From contig SSNU01000792.1 of assembly GCA_012064415.1 (NCBI GenBank), positions 232,805 through 296,804 of the forward strand: a stretch of 64,000 bases of DNA, written 5' to 3'. How positions within the stretch are numbered: position 1 is the first letter of the stretch; each line of letters starts with the position of its first letter. Origin of the DNA: Gyrodactylus bullatarudis. Lineage: Eukaryota > Platyhelminthes > Monogenea > Gyrodactylidea > Gyrodactylidae. A program made the translations under genes and the position numbers. Under the pieces are notes generated by a model, which was not told the DNA's origin, did no database searches, and worked only from the letters and a program-made list of their open reading frames with translations. This document shows, in pieces, positions 36,950 to 48,490 of this stretch.

Positions 36950-39900
36950 ATGAGTAAAATCACGGAAGCACAAACTTTGCCCTCAAAAGAGGCTAACCTT
37001 TTTAAAAAGTTATTGGTATGCTCGTTGTTTTTTCATTTTTCTCAGAAATTTTACGACCAAAAACACTATAAAAAAGGCTTGAATATTGCTAACTTGATTT
37101 TGGCTAATCCTTGTTGCAACCAGCATGGAGGTAACTCAATTATTTCTCACATTGAAATCTCTTAGAAACTCTCGCTTTCAAAGGCATGATGCTCTACTGT
37201 GTAGGTAAAAAGTCTGAGGGCAGAGAATTGGTTAAGAAAGGAGTAATGCTGAATCTTCGTAGTTACGTCTGTTGGCATGTTTATGGATCATTACACAAGT
37301 TGGAGAAAAACTATGTTGAAGCTATCAAGTGTTTCACTCAAGCTCTCCGACTAGGCCCTGAAAATGTCCAGGTCTACAGGGAACTCTGCTCTCTCCAGAT
37401 GCAAACTAGAAATTTTGAAGCCTGCAAGGAGACTCGTGCAAAATGCATTTCTAACAAAATTTCCCCCAAGTCAGCTTGCCTCGGTTATATCGTGGCTCAA
37501 CACTTGACGGGCAACTTTGATTCAGCTTTATCATTTCTTGATGAATACCTCAAGGTTATCTATGGGACAAATCCGAGTGATTATGAAACTAGTGAATTAT
37601 TCCTTTACAAAGCCTTCATTTATATGGAGGCGAAAAAGTATGACCAAGCCTACGAATTTCTCAAGCTGAAGGAAAAATCTATTCTCGACAAGTCTTCCTT
37701 GCTTGAGTTCAAATCTGAATGCCTCATTAACCTGGGTAGAATGGAGGAAGCTGAAAATTTAATTCATGTCTTGTTAACGCGCAATTCAGAATGTGAGAAC
37801 TACATTAAACTTTACTGTCGATGTCATGGAATCAACATTTCGAATGATTACTATCCTAAAGAAGCTCTTCCCCTTCTTAAAGAGATTCAGAGTAAATATC
37901 CCAAGTCAAAGTATTTGGGGCGTGTCATTCTCGGTCTGTATGAGAAAGACGAATTCCTGCTCCAAATCGACAAGTACCTTAGATCTGCCTTCATCAAGGG
38001 AATCCCACCACTCTTTGTACAAGTGGAATACCTCTATGAGGATGCTAGCAAGGTTGAAACTATCCAAAATCTCATTGAACAGTATGCTGAAAACATTGAG
38101 AAATACAAAACCCTTGGTCCCATCAAAGGTATCAAGGAAGAGGATAACCAGTTCATTGAACCCCCTACCACAGGGTTATGGCTAAACTACTTTAGAGCGC
38201 AACATTACAAAAAGTTGAAAAACTACAAAAAAGCTCTCAATATTGTCCACGAGGAATTAATCAAGACCCCAACTGTTGTCGACTTTTATAACTTTGTCTC
38301 TGACTGTCTCCGAGAGTCTGGTGATCAAATCGGGGCTAGCCGATGGTCAGAGGAAGCTCAATCTCTTGATACAGCTGATAGATTTATCAACTCCCTGTGT
38401 GTCAAATCCCTCCTAAGGGCTAACCGAATATCAGATGCAGAAACGATGGCTTTCAAGTTCACCTTTGGCTCCAAATCATCAGTGGACTATCTGACAGATA
38501 TGCAATGCATCTGGTTCCTATCCGAGAGGGCCAAGGCCTTTCACGAGAGGAATGACCTGGGACAAGCTCTCAAAATGTGTCATCTCGGCGATCGCTCCTA
38601 CTCCTCCAACTATGACGATCAAATGGACTTTCACTCGTACTGCATTCGCAAGGTGACCCTTCGATCTTATGTTGAATGCCTCCGTCTGTGTGATAATATT
38701 CGTTCTCATGCACCTTACTATGATATTGCCTTTACTGCAATCAAAATTTACTTGCACTTGTACAAGAATCCTGGCGGAATCGATAAATCTGACACAGATG
38801 CTAAACAAGGTGAGTTTATTTATTTCATAACATCAACATGCCCTGAATTGACACTCTAGTTTTATGCCAATGCATAAAACACATTTATATATACAATTGT
38901 ATTATTCATGTTTATTATTGACTTAATTTTTTTGTTTTTGTTGCAAAATCAATATTATCCAAATGATATAATTCTATTTCAATTAATAGATTCCAATTTT
39001 AATATTTAGTTATTACATTTCTTTCTTTTTACTCTTCCGTAAGCTTATCGCATGGCTCATTTGTATTGTATATTATCATTATTGATTATTATGGCTTCTC
39101 ACAAATATATTTAGAGCTCACTGCACAAGACAAGAAGCGCAGAGCCAAAGAGAAAAAGGCCGCCTTCCGGGCCAAGGAAGAGGCTGAACGAATCAAGAGC
39201 GAAGCAGAGAAACTGAATCGCAACAAGCACAACCATGAAAATCAGACTTCTACCCAAGAGGAAGATCCAACTCTCCTCCCAGAGAACCTCATTAAAGTTT
39301 GTCTCCTCTTATGCTTAACCAATAAATAAAACCCTGAATGATTGAATTTTAATAACAATAATAATGATGATGATAATTTCAGATTGAAAAGCCACTGGAG
39401 GAAGCCAAACGATTCCTAGCCCCATTGGTTGTCAACTTTGGCGATAAAATTGAGACCCACTGCCTAGCCTATGAGGTGTACGAGAGAGTCAATAAGATCG
39501 GTCTTATGTTCAACAGCATTGCCATGGCTTATCAACTGCCCGCTGCTGCTAGCCATCCATGGCTACACGAGTGCATTATCCGATTTCTAATTTACTCACA
39601 ATCACTCAGGAAGAATCTCCCCAGCCTCAACTACGAGGATGACGAGGCTAGAGAAATTCACTCCACCTATCACAGGATTCTCTTTGAGAGGATCGACACC
39701 TTCTTCAAGTCATTGCCGTCTCAGCAGACTGATCCAACTTCCTTCAACGACCATACAGCCAAGAAGCATTCAAACAACTTTGTCATGTCCTTTGCATGTA
39801 CGTTACTTAGGCTAAACAAAAAAATGTTTACTTCCACTCGATTCCATTAGGATATTTTTTCTTATTGAAATTCATGTTTACTTGTGTGGGAGTGAGTTAG

Positions 39901-40537
39901 AAAAAGAGAAACACTCCCCGGTTGCCTACCTGAAAACAACTTTTTTTTTCCTATTTTTGACCAATCTTTAATATCAATGGCATTCTCAAGCCTGACCAGC
40001 AAAAAAATAGTAAAAATTGATCATTGAACTGTTTACAACTAACTAACAAGAATATTTCATCTTTTCATAGGTCAATTAAGCAAAGCCTTTATCAATCCAA
40101 AAGAGGAAAGCAACATCTTCTCCCAACTCCCAAAGCTCAGCTCAAAGAATTGGACAGAGGGCATTGCCTGGTCAGATGCTTACTATGTTTACAATCGTAT
40201 GATTGAATCGCAAGACCATTATCCAATAGGAACCATTGATCAAGAGATTATAGAGGAAATGCGTACCTCGTGCAAGGCCAAATATCCCCTTGCCTCAGTA
40301 TTTTACACAGAGGAGGAGAAACAAAAGCTTAGAGACTACGTGATCGATCAAGTCCGAAAGACCAAAGATATCGGCCTCTATTCTAGACTCCTCATTGGCG
40401 ACAAGAATAACACGGCCTCTTTGCCATCAACAGGTAACACTGATAAATTTATTAACAACACTACTACTTTTACTAATGATAACACTTGTGGGCGTATTCA
40501 CGAATGGATCGCCAAGTTGAATATTTCCATCTATTGA
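36950..40537 (+). CDS. NAA15: NatA auxiliary subunit NAA15
   Basis: TPR scaffold of the ribosome-associated NatA complex, which acetylates protein N-termini after Met removal. Exons are 36950-37015, 37046-37130, 37166-38809, 39115-39296, 39383-39797 and 40071-40537; 952 residues, longer than human (866). Family blocks in order: LPSKEANLFKKLL; GLNIANLILANP; HGETLAFKGMMLYCVG; SYVCWHVYGSLHKLEKNYVEAIKCF; EPPTTGLWLNYFRAQHYKKL; EEAQSLDTADRFINSLCVK; DDQMDFHSYCIRKVTLRSYVE; a basic KKRRAKEKK segment; and SHPWLHECIIRFL. The first two introns are 30 and 35 nt, the others 305, 86 and 273. The last exon is read in the phase giving QLSKAFINPKEESN; another phase is open for about 45 codons but unlike the family. 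AATAAA at 40553. The end of the protein beyond TEEEKQKL is not conserved. Confidence 0.93.
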
Positions 40538-40966
40538 AAAACAATGAAAAAGAATAAATTTCTCTTTTTTACATTATTTATATCAATGAAAAACTTGTCA
40601 TTTGGTATTATCGTCATCATCGTCAGTTGACTTTCTTGAGTATTCTTTAGAAGGTGCCACCTTCAAGGTGGTCTTGCCTAAAATTGACCAGAAATCCGAT
40701 TCACCCCCTCATATCCGTTTTTAAATTTTGCTCAAAAATGAAATGCACTCAAGTTATTCCCCATCTTTCTCCTTTTCCATGGTTGAATATGCTAGAAATT
40801 AATTTTATTTAGATGATTTTCTTCATAATATTTAATCCCCACTACTTATTGTAACTACTAATACAACAAGAGTATTCCTGAAAAATTGAAGATGATTGAT
40901 AATAAATAAATAATTTACTAAAAAATTTAGATTAAAAATTCAGTAAAGCAGCAATAGAATTGAAAA
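40538..40966. other. Convergent 3' spacer NAA15/KIAA0930
   Basis: 3' UTRs of two converging genes. The NAA15 polyA signal is at 40553-40558. No other element was seen. Confidence 0.5.
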
Positions 40967-42729
40967 TTAAAAAGACAAAATTGGTTCTCTCTGGGAATAA
41001 CACATTTCATCCAGTATCCGATACCAGGGAATACAAATATAGGTGAGGTAGATCTTTAGTGTTGTCGATGTCATCTTTCGACGCTCCTTGAACCAAAACC
41101 AGGAGGCCTTGTACGCCTTTTGGTGTGCCTCAGACCCCGTTCTGTGGAATGTATAACTGCCCTCATTCTCGACATCATCTATATCAGCAGAGTCAATCAT
41201 CTTAGCTGCATGGTCCATATTGTGATCTTGGCTATAGGTAAAATCATTCAGAGATCGCCACCTTGCACTGTAGTCAGTGGGTCTCCTCTTGTGATTTGCC
41301 TGACCCATTAAATTACTGAAAATGCTCTCAATCTTTTTCGATCTCTGATAGGGACTGTAGACAGAAAACTGCTTTGATGGACTTCCACTGGCAGACTGGG
41401 CTTTTGATGAGACCTTTTGAGATTTATTCTTTTTTCCAAACATATTGCCAATGTAGGAATTGTGCATCGACAAATTATCATGAGTCTTTCTGTCCTCACC
41501 AACATTTTCCTGGCTCAACTTCATCCATGAGCAGGCGGTTAACTCCTCGTCCTGATTCTAGAGAAATGAGAATGCATTATTTTTCCCGGTGAAAGATTAT
41601 CTCTATTCTGTTTTATATCCTCAGGAATGGTCATGGAATTAATCACCAGAAATAATGGGCAGTAGAGGCAAGTTTTGTTTTTTAAATTTTATTCTAAATA
41701 CTCATCATCAAGCAGGATTAAAAGAGATATTCTTACGAACTGGCTGAGTCAACTATCAGCAGCTTTATAAATTAATATCTAATACAAAAGGCAACTTTCT
41801 TCGACTTACTGGACTATTTCTGTCCTCTATTAGGCGATTAGGATCACCGATCAGATCAGAATCTTCCATTTCGATGGGTAAAACTGAAACCTGAGCGTGA
41901 CCTTTCCCATCAGAGGCGCAAAGATGTAACAATTTACTCTCATTATTCTTTCCATTAAGAATGTTATTCAAGGAACCTTTGAGCCAATCATTATTCTCTT
42001 TTTTTCTTCCACCAGTTCGGTAAGCTTCTTTCAGTCCACTGTAACGAATACTTCCAAAGAAAATCACTCTACTGACACCATGGCTATCAGTACAAGTGAG
42101 TTCAAGAATTAAATTCTCACAATCCTTAATCACACACTCTTGAAAGATCTGAATCTATTATTCAATTACATTAGTTACCTCCTCATAACTATCAATGTCG
42201 AAATAAATATAAGGATAGCTTATTTCTTCAGACTCTCCTTTCTCGTCCATTCTCCTGTGTGAAGGTGAAGGATAAACTGTTTTAGTGAATTTCTTAATAA
42301 TTTCTATCTCCCTTGGCCCAGTCTTTGTGCATACAGCCAAAGTAACCGAATAATAAAACTAGAAAATAAAATTAAAATCTCCCTTACATTTTGAAGGATA
42401 AGATTTAAATAGAATGTATCGGACCAGTTAATTTTAAGAGTATCACTCAAAGGTAAGTTTGGATTTGTACGGCGAAAAACACTCAAAAGTTCCTTCTAGT
42501 CAATTAGGAATCAAATACACTAACTTTTGAAGAATTTTTAGGAACATTTTTCACAAAAAACAACAAATCATCTCCTGACTTTGTCTGTTTACAGTAGACA
42601 AAGTTTGCTTTGAACTCCTCGATCCAATCACTTTGAGAATTTTCATTCTCTAAAGTGGCACGGATCTGTCCTAAGGATAACAGTTTTAGCCAATTTCGAA
42701 TTTGTGTAAAGAATGAAAATTGTTTGAAT
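40967..42729 (-). CDS. KIAA0930: KIAA0930 homologue, 5' end unresolved
   Basis: Animal protein family of unknown function. Exons are 42729-42525, 42495-42388, 42358-42179, 42154-41810 and 41557-40967. The first visible exon has no in-frame ATG and begins one base into a codon after a TTGTTTAG acceptor, so a first coding exon upstream is missing. The 475 codons seen match KIAA0930 in order: DDLLFFV; INWSDTFYLNLILQN; VTLAVCTKT; EISYPYIYFDIDSYEE; VIFFGSIRYSGLKEAY; DGKGHAQVSVLPIE; and a terminal LKIYLTYICIPWYRILDEM ending QREPILSF. Introns are 29, 29, 24 and 252 nt. The 24-nt intron (42155-42178) would add TAA TAG in frame if retained. The missing exon must overlap or lie close to the GTF3C5 start on the other strand. 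Confidence 0.88.
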
Positions 42730-42803
42730 CTAAACAAGAATATAGATCAGTAAGCACTGATTATTTTGTTTAGCTATAATTTAAGTTCAAGTAAATTCAC
42801 TAA

Positions 42804-44305
42804 ATGAATAGTGAAAAAATCATCGACAATGTCTTACCTCCTGTTAATATTAAAATTGTTGACTTTCCCGGGATTGTTGTGAATGACGAGAAAGCTTTAC
42901 AGTATCTCGGGGGCTTACCAAGCATCAGAAAGGTGAATAATCTCTCACTGAAATGAAAATAATTTAGTCTTTTGCACAAAACGCTCCTCTTCAACTCAAC
43001 TTTAAGCCAGATATTAAATTCTCCAAGCATGTAAAAAGTTCTATCACGGAGACAACTTCAATTGTAATCAAGACTGTTAAGTATCGCAATAAAAAGACTG
43101 GCGAAGAAAAGGTCATCCCTCAAGTTGTTGGGCCTGTTTATTCAATTTACAAATTTAAGAGTTTGTTTATTTAGTTTATAAATTTTTTGGATGTTATTTA
43201 TCTCTCTTTCAAGCTTTATTTGACATTGACTATTGCCCGTACGAGTTCACAGATAAAGGAATTAGTACATTTTATAATAAGCTGATTGTTGATCAGCCCC
43301 TTGAAAGTCTGGATGACTTTATTGCAAGAGATGTTCCCCTACATGTACCTGCTTACACTTTTTGTCGAAGTGAAACTCCATTCAGCTACAGGTTTGCTCC
43401 ACGATTCCGTACTGAATTGTACATAGAACTAGAGGAAAATACTCAAGAAGCTCCTTACCGTTAGTTGTAAAATTTATTAGAATAATTATTGTTCTTGAAC
43501 AAATAACTTATTAAATCTTCAGACAGAAAAGATCGCAAGAGCTATGCTATTTTTGTAACTTTCAAAGATCCGACCCCCAAAGAGCCTCTCGCCAAAGCTT
43601 TGGAAAGAATTCCTTCACTTTTGATGCAAAAGCAGCTCGAAAAGATTATCGAGCTTTTTAAAAGTAGGCCCATATGGTCACGATCGGCACTTGTCCATCA
43701 TATTCCCAATGTTTCACATAACAAGTTGAAATCTATCTTGCCTTGTTGTGCCTATTTCATGCCTGGCGGACCCTGGTCTCGACTTTGGATAAGATTTGAC
43801 TATGATCCACGCCTGAATCCAGAAGCTAGAGTCTACCAAGTAATTCTTAACATATCCTCTAAAAAATCCCTTTCAGACAGTCGATGTTAGGATAAAGCCA
43901 TCAGTGAAAATGAATTTCTTGTTCAAGGAGGCAAAATCATTCAAGAATGGGTACTGTCCAATGGCCTATGATGGATTTGAGTCAGATGAAGAAGAGGAAG
44001 AGTTAGAAGAAAAGTCCTCAAAGCATCAGGAGAATCTCTCAGTTAGCTATCTTTAGTTTAATTTTTATTAGGAAAAACGATTTCGATTCTCTCGCACCTC
44101 ATGGCCTATCGCGAAGCAAGTTCATTATCAACTCATAGACATTGAATTGGAAGAGGTTAAAGAAATTATATCAAAGCCACCTGCTCGAAAAGTATGCGAT
44201 GCAGTGAATGGTTGGCTTCCGAGTGACCATCAAAATAAAGTTCGCAGCATTATTATGACTAAACTTAAAGAATGGATTATTGAAGAAAATTCGACAAAAG
44301 AATGA
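42804..44305 (+). CDS. GTF3C5: TFIIIC subunit 5 (GTF3C5, TFIIIC63 / yeast Tfc1 family)
   Basis: Subunit of the TFIIIC complex that binds the A box of RNA polymerase III promoters such as tRNA genes. Exons are 42804-42932, 42968-43160, 43214-43459, 43523-43839, 43877-44041 and 44072-44305, giving 427 residues (human about 519). Matching blocks: VDFPGIVVNDEKALQYLGG at the N-terminus; VVGPVYSIYKF; the ARDVPLHVPAYTF segment; YAIFVTFKD; SRPIWSRSAL (237-246); LKSILPCCAYFMPGGPW; RLWIRFDYDPRLNPEARVYQ; an acidic run SDEEEEELEE; and a C-terminal FRFSRTSWPIAKQVHYQL block. Introns are 35, 53, 63, 37 and 30 nt. AATAAA lies 11 bases after the stop. The acidic tail found in human is absent here. Confidence 0.93.
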
Positions 44306-44583
44306 TATTTTTTAAAATAAATTTATGCATAATTGTATTCTTGTATTAATTGTAAAATTACTAAATCTATGTCCTCTATTTCAAGTCAGTTCTTTTTATC
44401 AGAGTTTAAGTTGGTACAAAAGTTTAATTACAAACTATTGAAACAAAAACTATCTCAATTGAAAAAAATCCCTGTCCTTTTCAAAAATTAAGAAAGGCAA
44501 AGATTCAAAACTCCCCAAATGAAAAATACTGTGAATAATTTTATCTTGGTCAGTTAGGCGTTAAATGAAGAATTCCCCATTAA

Positions 44584-47500
44584 ATGATTCTCAATTTAAA
44601 GAAAAAGTTGTCTCTTAAGAAGAATTCTGCTTCCAAAAAGTCTCTTTATTCGGATAACTTGGTAGAAAGTTCATTCACTGAAAACAGACAACGAAATCTC
44701 TGTGAGTTTTTATGTATTAAATAAAATCTATCAGAATTGATTTTAATCGCAATTTTATTCTTACTATTATAATATTCCTATTTTATTTCGATTCAAGCCT
44801 CGACAGGGGAATATCTTTCATGCTCGTACGCTGCAGCAGGAGTACAGGCAACAGTGAAAGAATTAAATCGATCACTCGACTCAAATCAATCCTCTTCCTC
44901 CTCTAAGATAGTATCACAGTCTTCTTCTTCTTCAAACTACCCCCACAGTCCATTCAATAAATTCAAACTGCATATTAAGAAACCTTTCAAGAAATCCAAC
45001 CAGAAAGTCACCAACACTCCAACCAGTGATCCGAGTCAATATCTCCACAAAAGCTATACAAAATCCGAGCCAGCTAAATTGACAAAAGTTTCATCCAGCT
45101 TTAACAGCGATACCAACCGAACTTATTCTCTAGAGAATTCAGGAATCGAATCTAGTGAAGACTGGAGTGAGAGTATTTCTCAACCATTTTGTCGGAATAG
45201 CTGGCAAGTCTCACCTGATCTCTTATCAAATACCTTTTCTGCTAGCTCTGGTCATTTCAATTGTGAGTAAGATTTTAAATATTACGATTATATTCTCATC
45301 TTTTGTTTTGAACAATCAATAGTATTGATTCAATACAGTACCCTATTCACCCTTATCAACCTCTCTAGACTTCCTAGGTCTGAAAATCTTTCCTGTAGAA
45401 TTTCCTCCTTTACTTCTTCGAGAAAAACTTAAAAGTCATTTTTGAAAAATAATCCACTTTCTCTTTTGTGTATATATATCTTTCTTCTTCTTCTTCTGGC
45501 GTGTAAACTAATTTCCTCCTTCTTCCATGAAAATAATAACGTGTAGGCATTTTATTAGAATTCTCTATTGATTTTACTTAGTAGTTTTCTCCAGAAATAA
45601 TTTTCTTCCCAGCTACAAAAGAAATGAATTAGAATTGAATGTATATCCCATCTTTCTCTCCCTTACTCTTGATAATACTCCTTTTTACTGAACTTTAAAA
45701 ATATTTTTTCCCCAAACAACCTTCTGGGCGATTTGCTAATTTTGAACGCTTTTAGACAGAAAAAAGGATTTTAATGAATTAAATTCAAAAATTTTGTTCT
45801 TCTGATACCCACAATTCCCATTTTCCCCAAACTCTCTTTGTAGCGAAGGGATTTTAATAATTTTATCCGAATAATTCCCATCCGAAAAATCAAAGATTAT
45901 CGCAGTAAAATTCATTCAAAATTTGTTGGCGCGGATTTACTAATTACTAATTTTCAAATGAGATGTCAGAACAAAATTTAGGATTTCTCTCTCAGAATTT
46001 TACTCTCTATCGAATGAGCAAATAGTCGAAAAAATGTAAAAATTTGTATTAGCCTAATAAATATAAATATTCACAATATTATAACAGACTTATTTTTTAA
46101 TTTCAGCTCCAGAAATCAGTGTCAACACCAACAACAATCGAATTGGCCCGGGTCTCACATCCCAGTTATCCTTGAACAACAAGACCTGTGCCTCAGCAAA
46201 TCGTCTTTCTTCCTTCTTTCCGCCTATCAACCATTCAAGTCCGAATTCTCAGAAACTCTCATATCCCACAATACAGCTCAATAAGGGTAGTGGACCAGTG
46301 CAACACCCTCAACAACAACAACAACAGGGTCAGTTATCGTCTAGTGCATTTCATCAATATAGCCAACAGATGAACTCATCCTCTCTCAAGAATTCATTCG
46401 ACGGAACTCTGAAGAACATCCAGAGTATCTCTCCAAATCAATCAGCTCTTCCCAATGGTCCCAACTTATCTAGTAATGGCTATTCATCATGCTCAACCCT
46501 ATCAGCCAATGGAATACAAAGTAACATGACCATTTCCAACTCTGTCAACAGTCGACCCCTATCTCAACTAATCAATGGACCAGAATTGAGGAGTATATCT
46601 GCCACGTTTATTGATGGTTAGTCAAACGGCATTTTTAATATGTATACTTTGTCAATAAAGGGTAAAATATCCTTTGCCAAATCCAAATGGGTACTTAACC
46701 AGTTAAGGTTCTTCTTCATTTATATGGTCAATATGGAATCCCTAAAAACTAATCTCAAATAGAGTAGAAAAGGGCTTGATATTTGATAGGAGGGCATTTA
46801 ATTCACAACCACTATTCGAACAACATTAGAGAATCATGTCAATTCTAATCTTCACTCTTCTATCTCTTGGGATTGCATATTTGAGTAGGGAAACTATTTC
46901 TTCCATGTAATAAGAAAGAGGCCAGAGTAAAGGAGAAGAAGAAGCACTTTAAAAGTCTGAATAGAAATATCGTAGTAATTGAATGACACGTTCGTCCACA
47001 GCTCATCCACAACTAATGCATTCAATTTAGAAGCATTATTATATAGTATCGTGTGGTAGATATATATATAACTAGAGAAAATAAGTGGCTCTTTCAACTT
47101 TTTTTGCCTTATCGATTTCATATTCACATTGCCTATTCTACCATTCTGTATTGAGTTATATTCTTCTCTTCTTTTTGTTGTTAATAGACGATCAGTTAAG
47201 GTCACACTATCAAAGGAACAAGTCTCCATTGTCTAAGGATACCGATTCCAATAGCCAGAAACAATCGCCAAGCTTTAATGAAGGACAAGTGTCCCCATTA
47301 AACTCTCTGATGACTCATAGTTGTACTCTTGGCTCCTTTGGTGGGAATAATTCTTCACCTCCATTCATTGATGCTGGGCCGACACCTTCGACTAGAAATG
47401 TGGCTGGCACTGTCATTCACGAGGAGAATGAAGACGGCGTTGATGACCTTGTCACTTCATCGACGCCAGGCCTTGAAGCTGAAATTGATCCTAGTTTAGC

Positions 47501-47843
47501 TGCCTATATTGCTCAGGTATCAACTCGTACTGGCGCAAACACGAAAGAAATTGTAGCTGGCATTGCTGAAGTTCGTAGGAGACCCCTTGAGACAAGGAAT
47601 CGCCTCCGACGTCTTGGCAATATCTCTGTCAACAGTGGAATAAACTCCAACAACCTTCACTCAAATGGCGGCTATGATCCAATGACAACTTCGCAGACAT
47701 CTCAGAATTCCTCATCAGATTCTAATGGAATTAACAAACGTCTTTCATTACCGACAAATATCAATATACCTGCCCATCTCTGGCATAAAGCTGATCACTT
47801 TTTTGAAGATCCCATGTCTCGTAGAGAACGAAGAATGTCCTTG
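44584..47843 (+). CDS. Unrecognised Ser/Asn-rich protein, 5' four exons
   Basis: I do not recognise this gene. Exons 44584-44701, 44798-45262, 46107-46616 and 47188-47843 join in one frame (583 codons). Donors are GTGAGT, GTGAGT, GTTAGT and GTGAGT. The ATG at 44584 opens a basic N-terminus (NLKKKLSLKKNSASKK). A compositionally normal segment follows, STGEYLSCSYAAAGVQATV. The middle is low complexity, rich in Ser, Asn and Pro, with a Q6 tract near 46313-46327. The fourth exon has the most protein-like parts: a helix-prone stretch beginning DPSLAAYIAQVSTRTGANTK and continuing to RNRLRRLGN, and an ending IPAHLWHKADHFFEDPMSRRERRMSL. The last exon ends on a codon boundary with a strong donor, so the gene continues rightwards. 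It is likely a disordered signalling or scaffold protein; function unknown. Confidence 0.75.
45263..46106. other. Intron of the unrecognised gene
   Basis: 844-base intron with short CTT-rich and AT-rich runs. Nothing else was seen. Confidence 0.5.
46617..47187. other. Intron of the unrecognised gene
   Basis: 571-base intron. No other element was seen. Confidence 0.5.
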
Positions 47844-48420
47844 GTGAGTAAATTCAAAATTATATAGAAAATACCAATGTTCTCTCTATCTAGAGAGATA
47901 ATTGAACATACTCTCATTAATTATGTCATAACAATTATATAGTTTGTGTTACTTTAACAACTTAAACTCACTAATAGTCCATTATTACTACTGCCAACAT
48001 CCTAAATATCTAATAGGAGTCTAATTTTTTTCAATTAAATCCCTTGGCCACCTATCTCTGTCTGACAATCCACCATCAATAATATAATATGCATATATCC
48101 ATTACAACGGTGTAATTTATCTATAATCTATTTATAGTTCAATACTGCGATCAGTTTTGATCAATAAATTTTAATAACAACTCAGTGGCATTATTCAAAG
48201 TTTCTTGGTTTTCCCCTTATCTCCTACTTACACTGTGAAACAAGATGATTGTTGAAATCGAGATAGGGAATAATTGGTTGCAATTATACGTAAAGAAAAG
48301 AAGACATTCATAAATTATTGATTTAGCAGATGATTTTTTCTACACGTCATCTGATTGGTCCATTAAATTTTGAAGGGTTTTTCAGATCTGGTCCAATAGG
48401 AAAAAATAAAAGATGGTTCA

Positions 48421-48490
48421 ACTTACAAGCGTCTCATGCCCTGAAAAAGGTACTGACTATTTCAGTACCGAACAGTCTGGAATAGTCTGA
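48421..48490. repeat. Partial copy of the 7.6-kb foldback family
   Basis: Shares the order CAAGCGTCTCATGCC...GAAAAAGGTACT...TTTCAGTACCGAA...TCTGGAA with the right arm at 7790-7855, with mismatches. Confidence 0.55.

Noticed and set aside
40024..40206. Alternative frame at the start of the last NAA15 exon
   Set aside because: The adjacent frame gives the family-like continuation and correct phase from the previous exon.
42800..43030. 76-codon minus-strand open frame
   Set aside because: Antisense to the first GTF3C5 exons, which match the family; no splice link to KIAA0930 gave an open frame.
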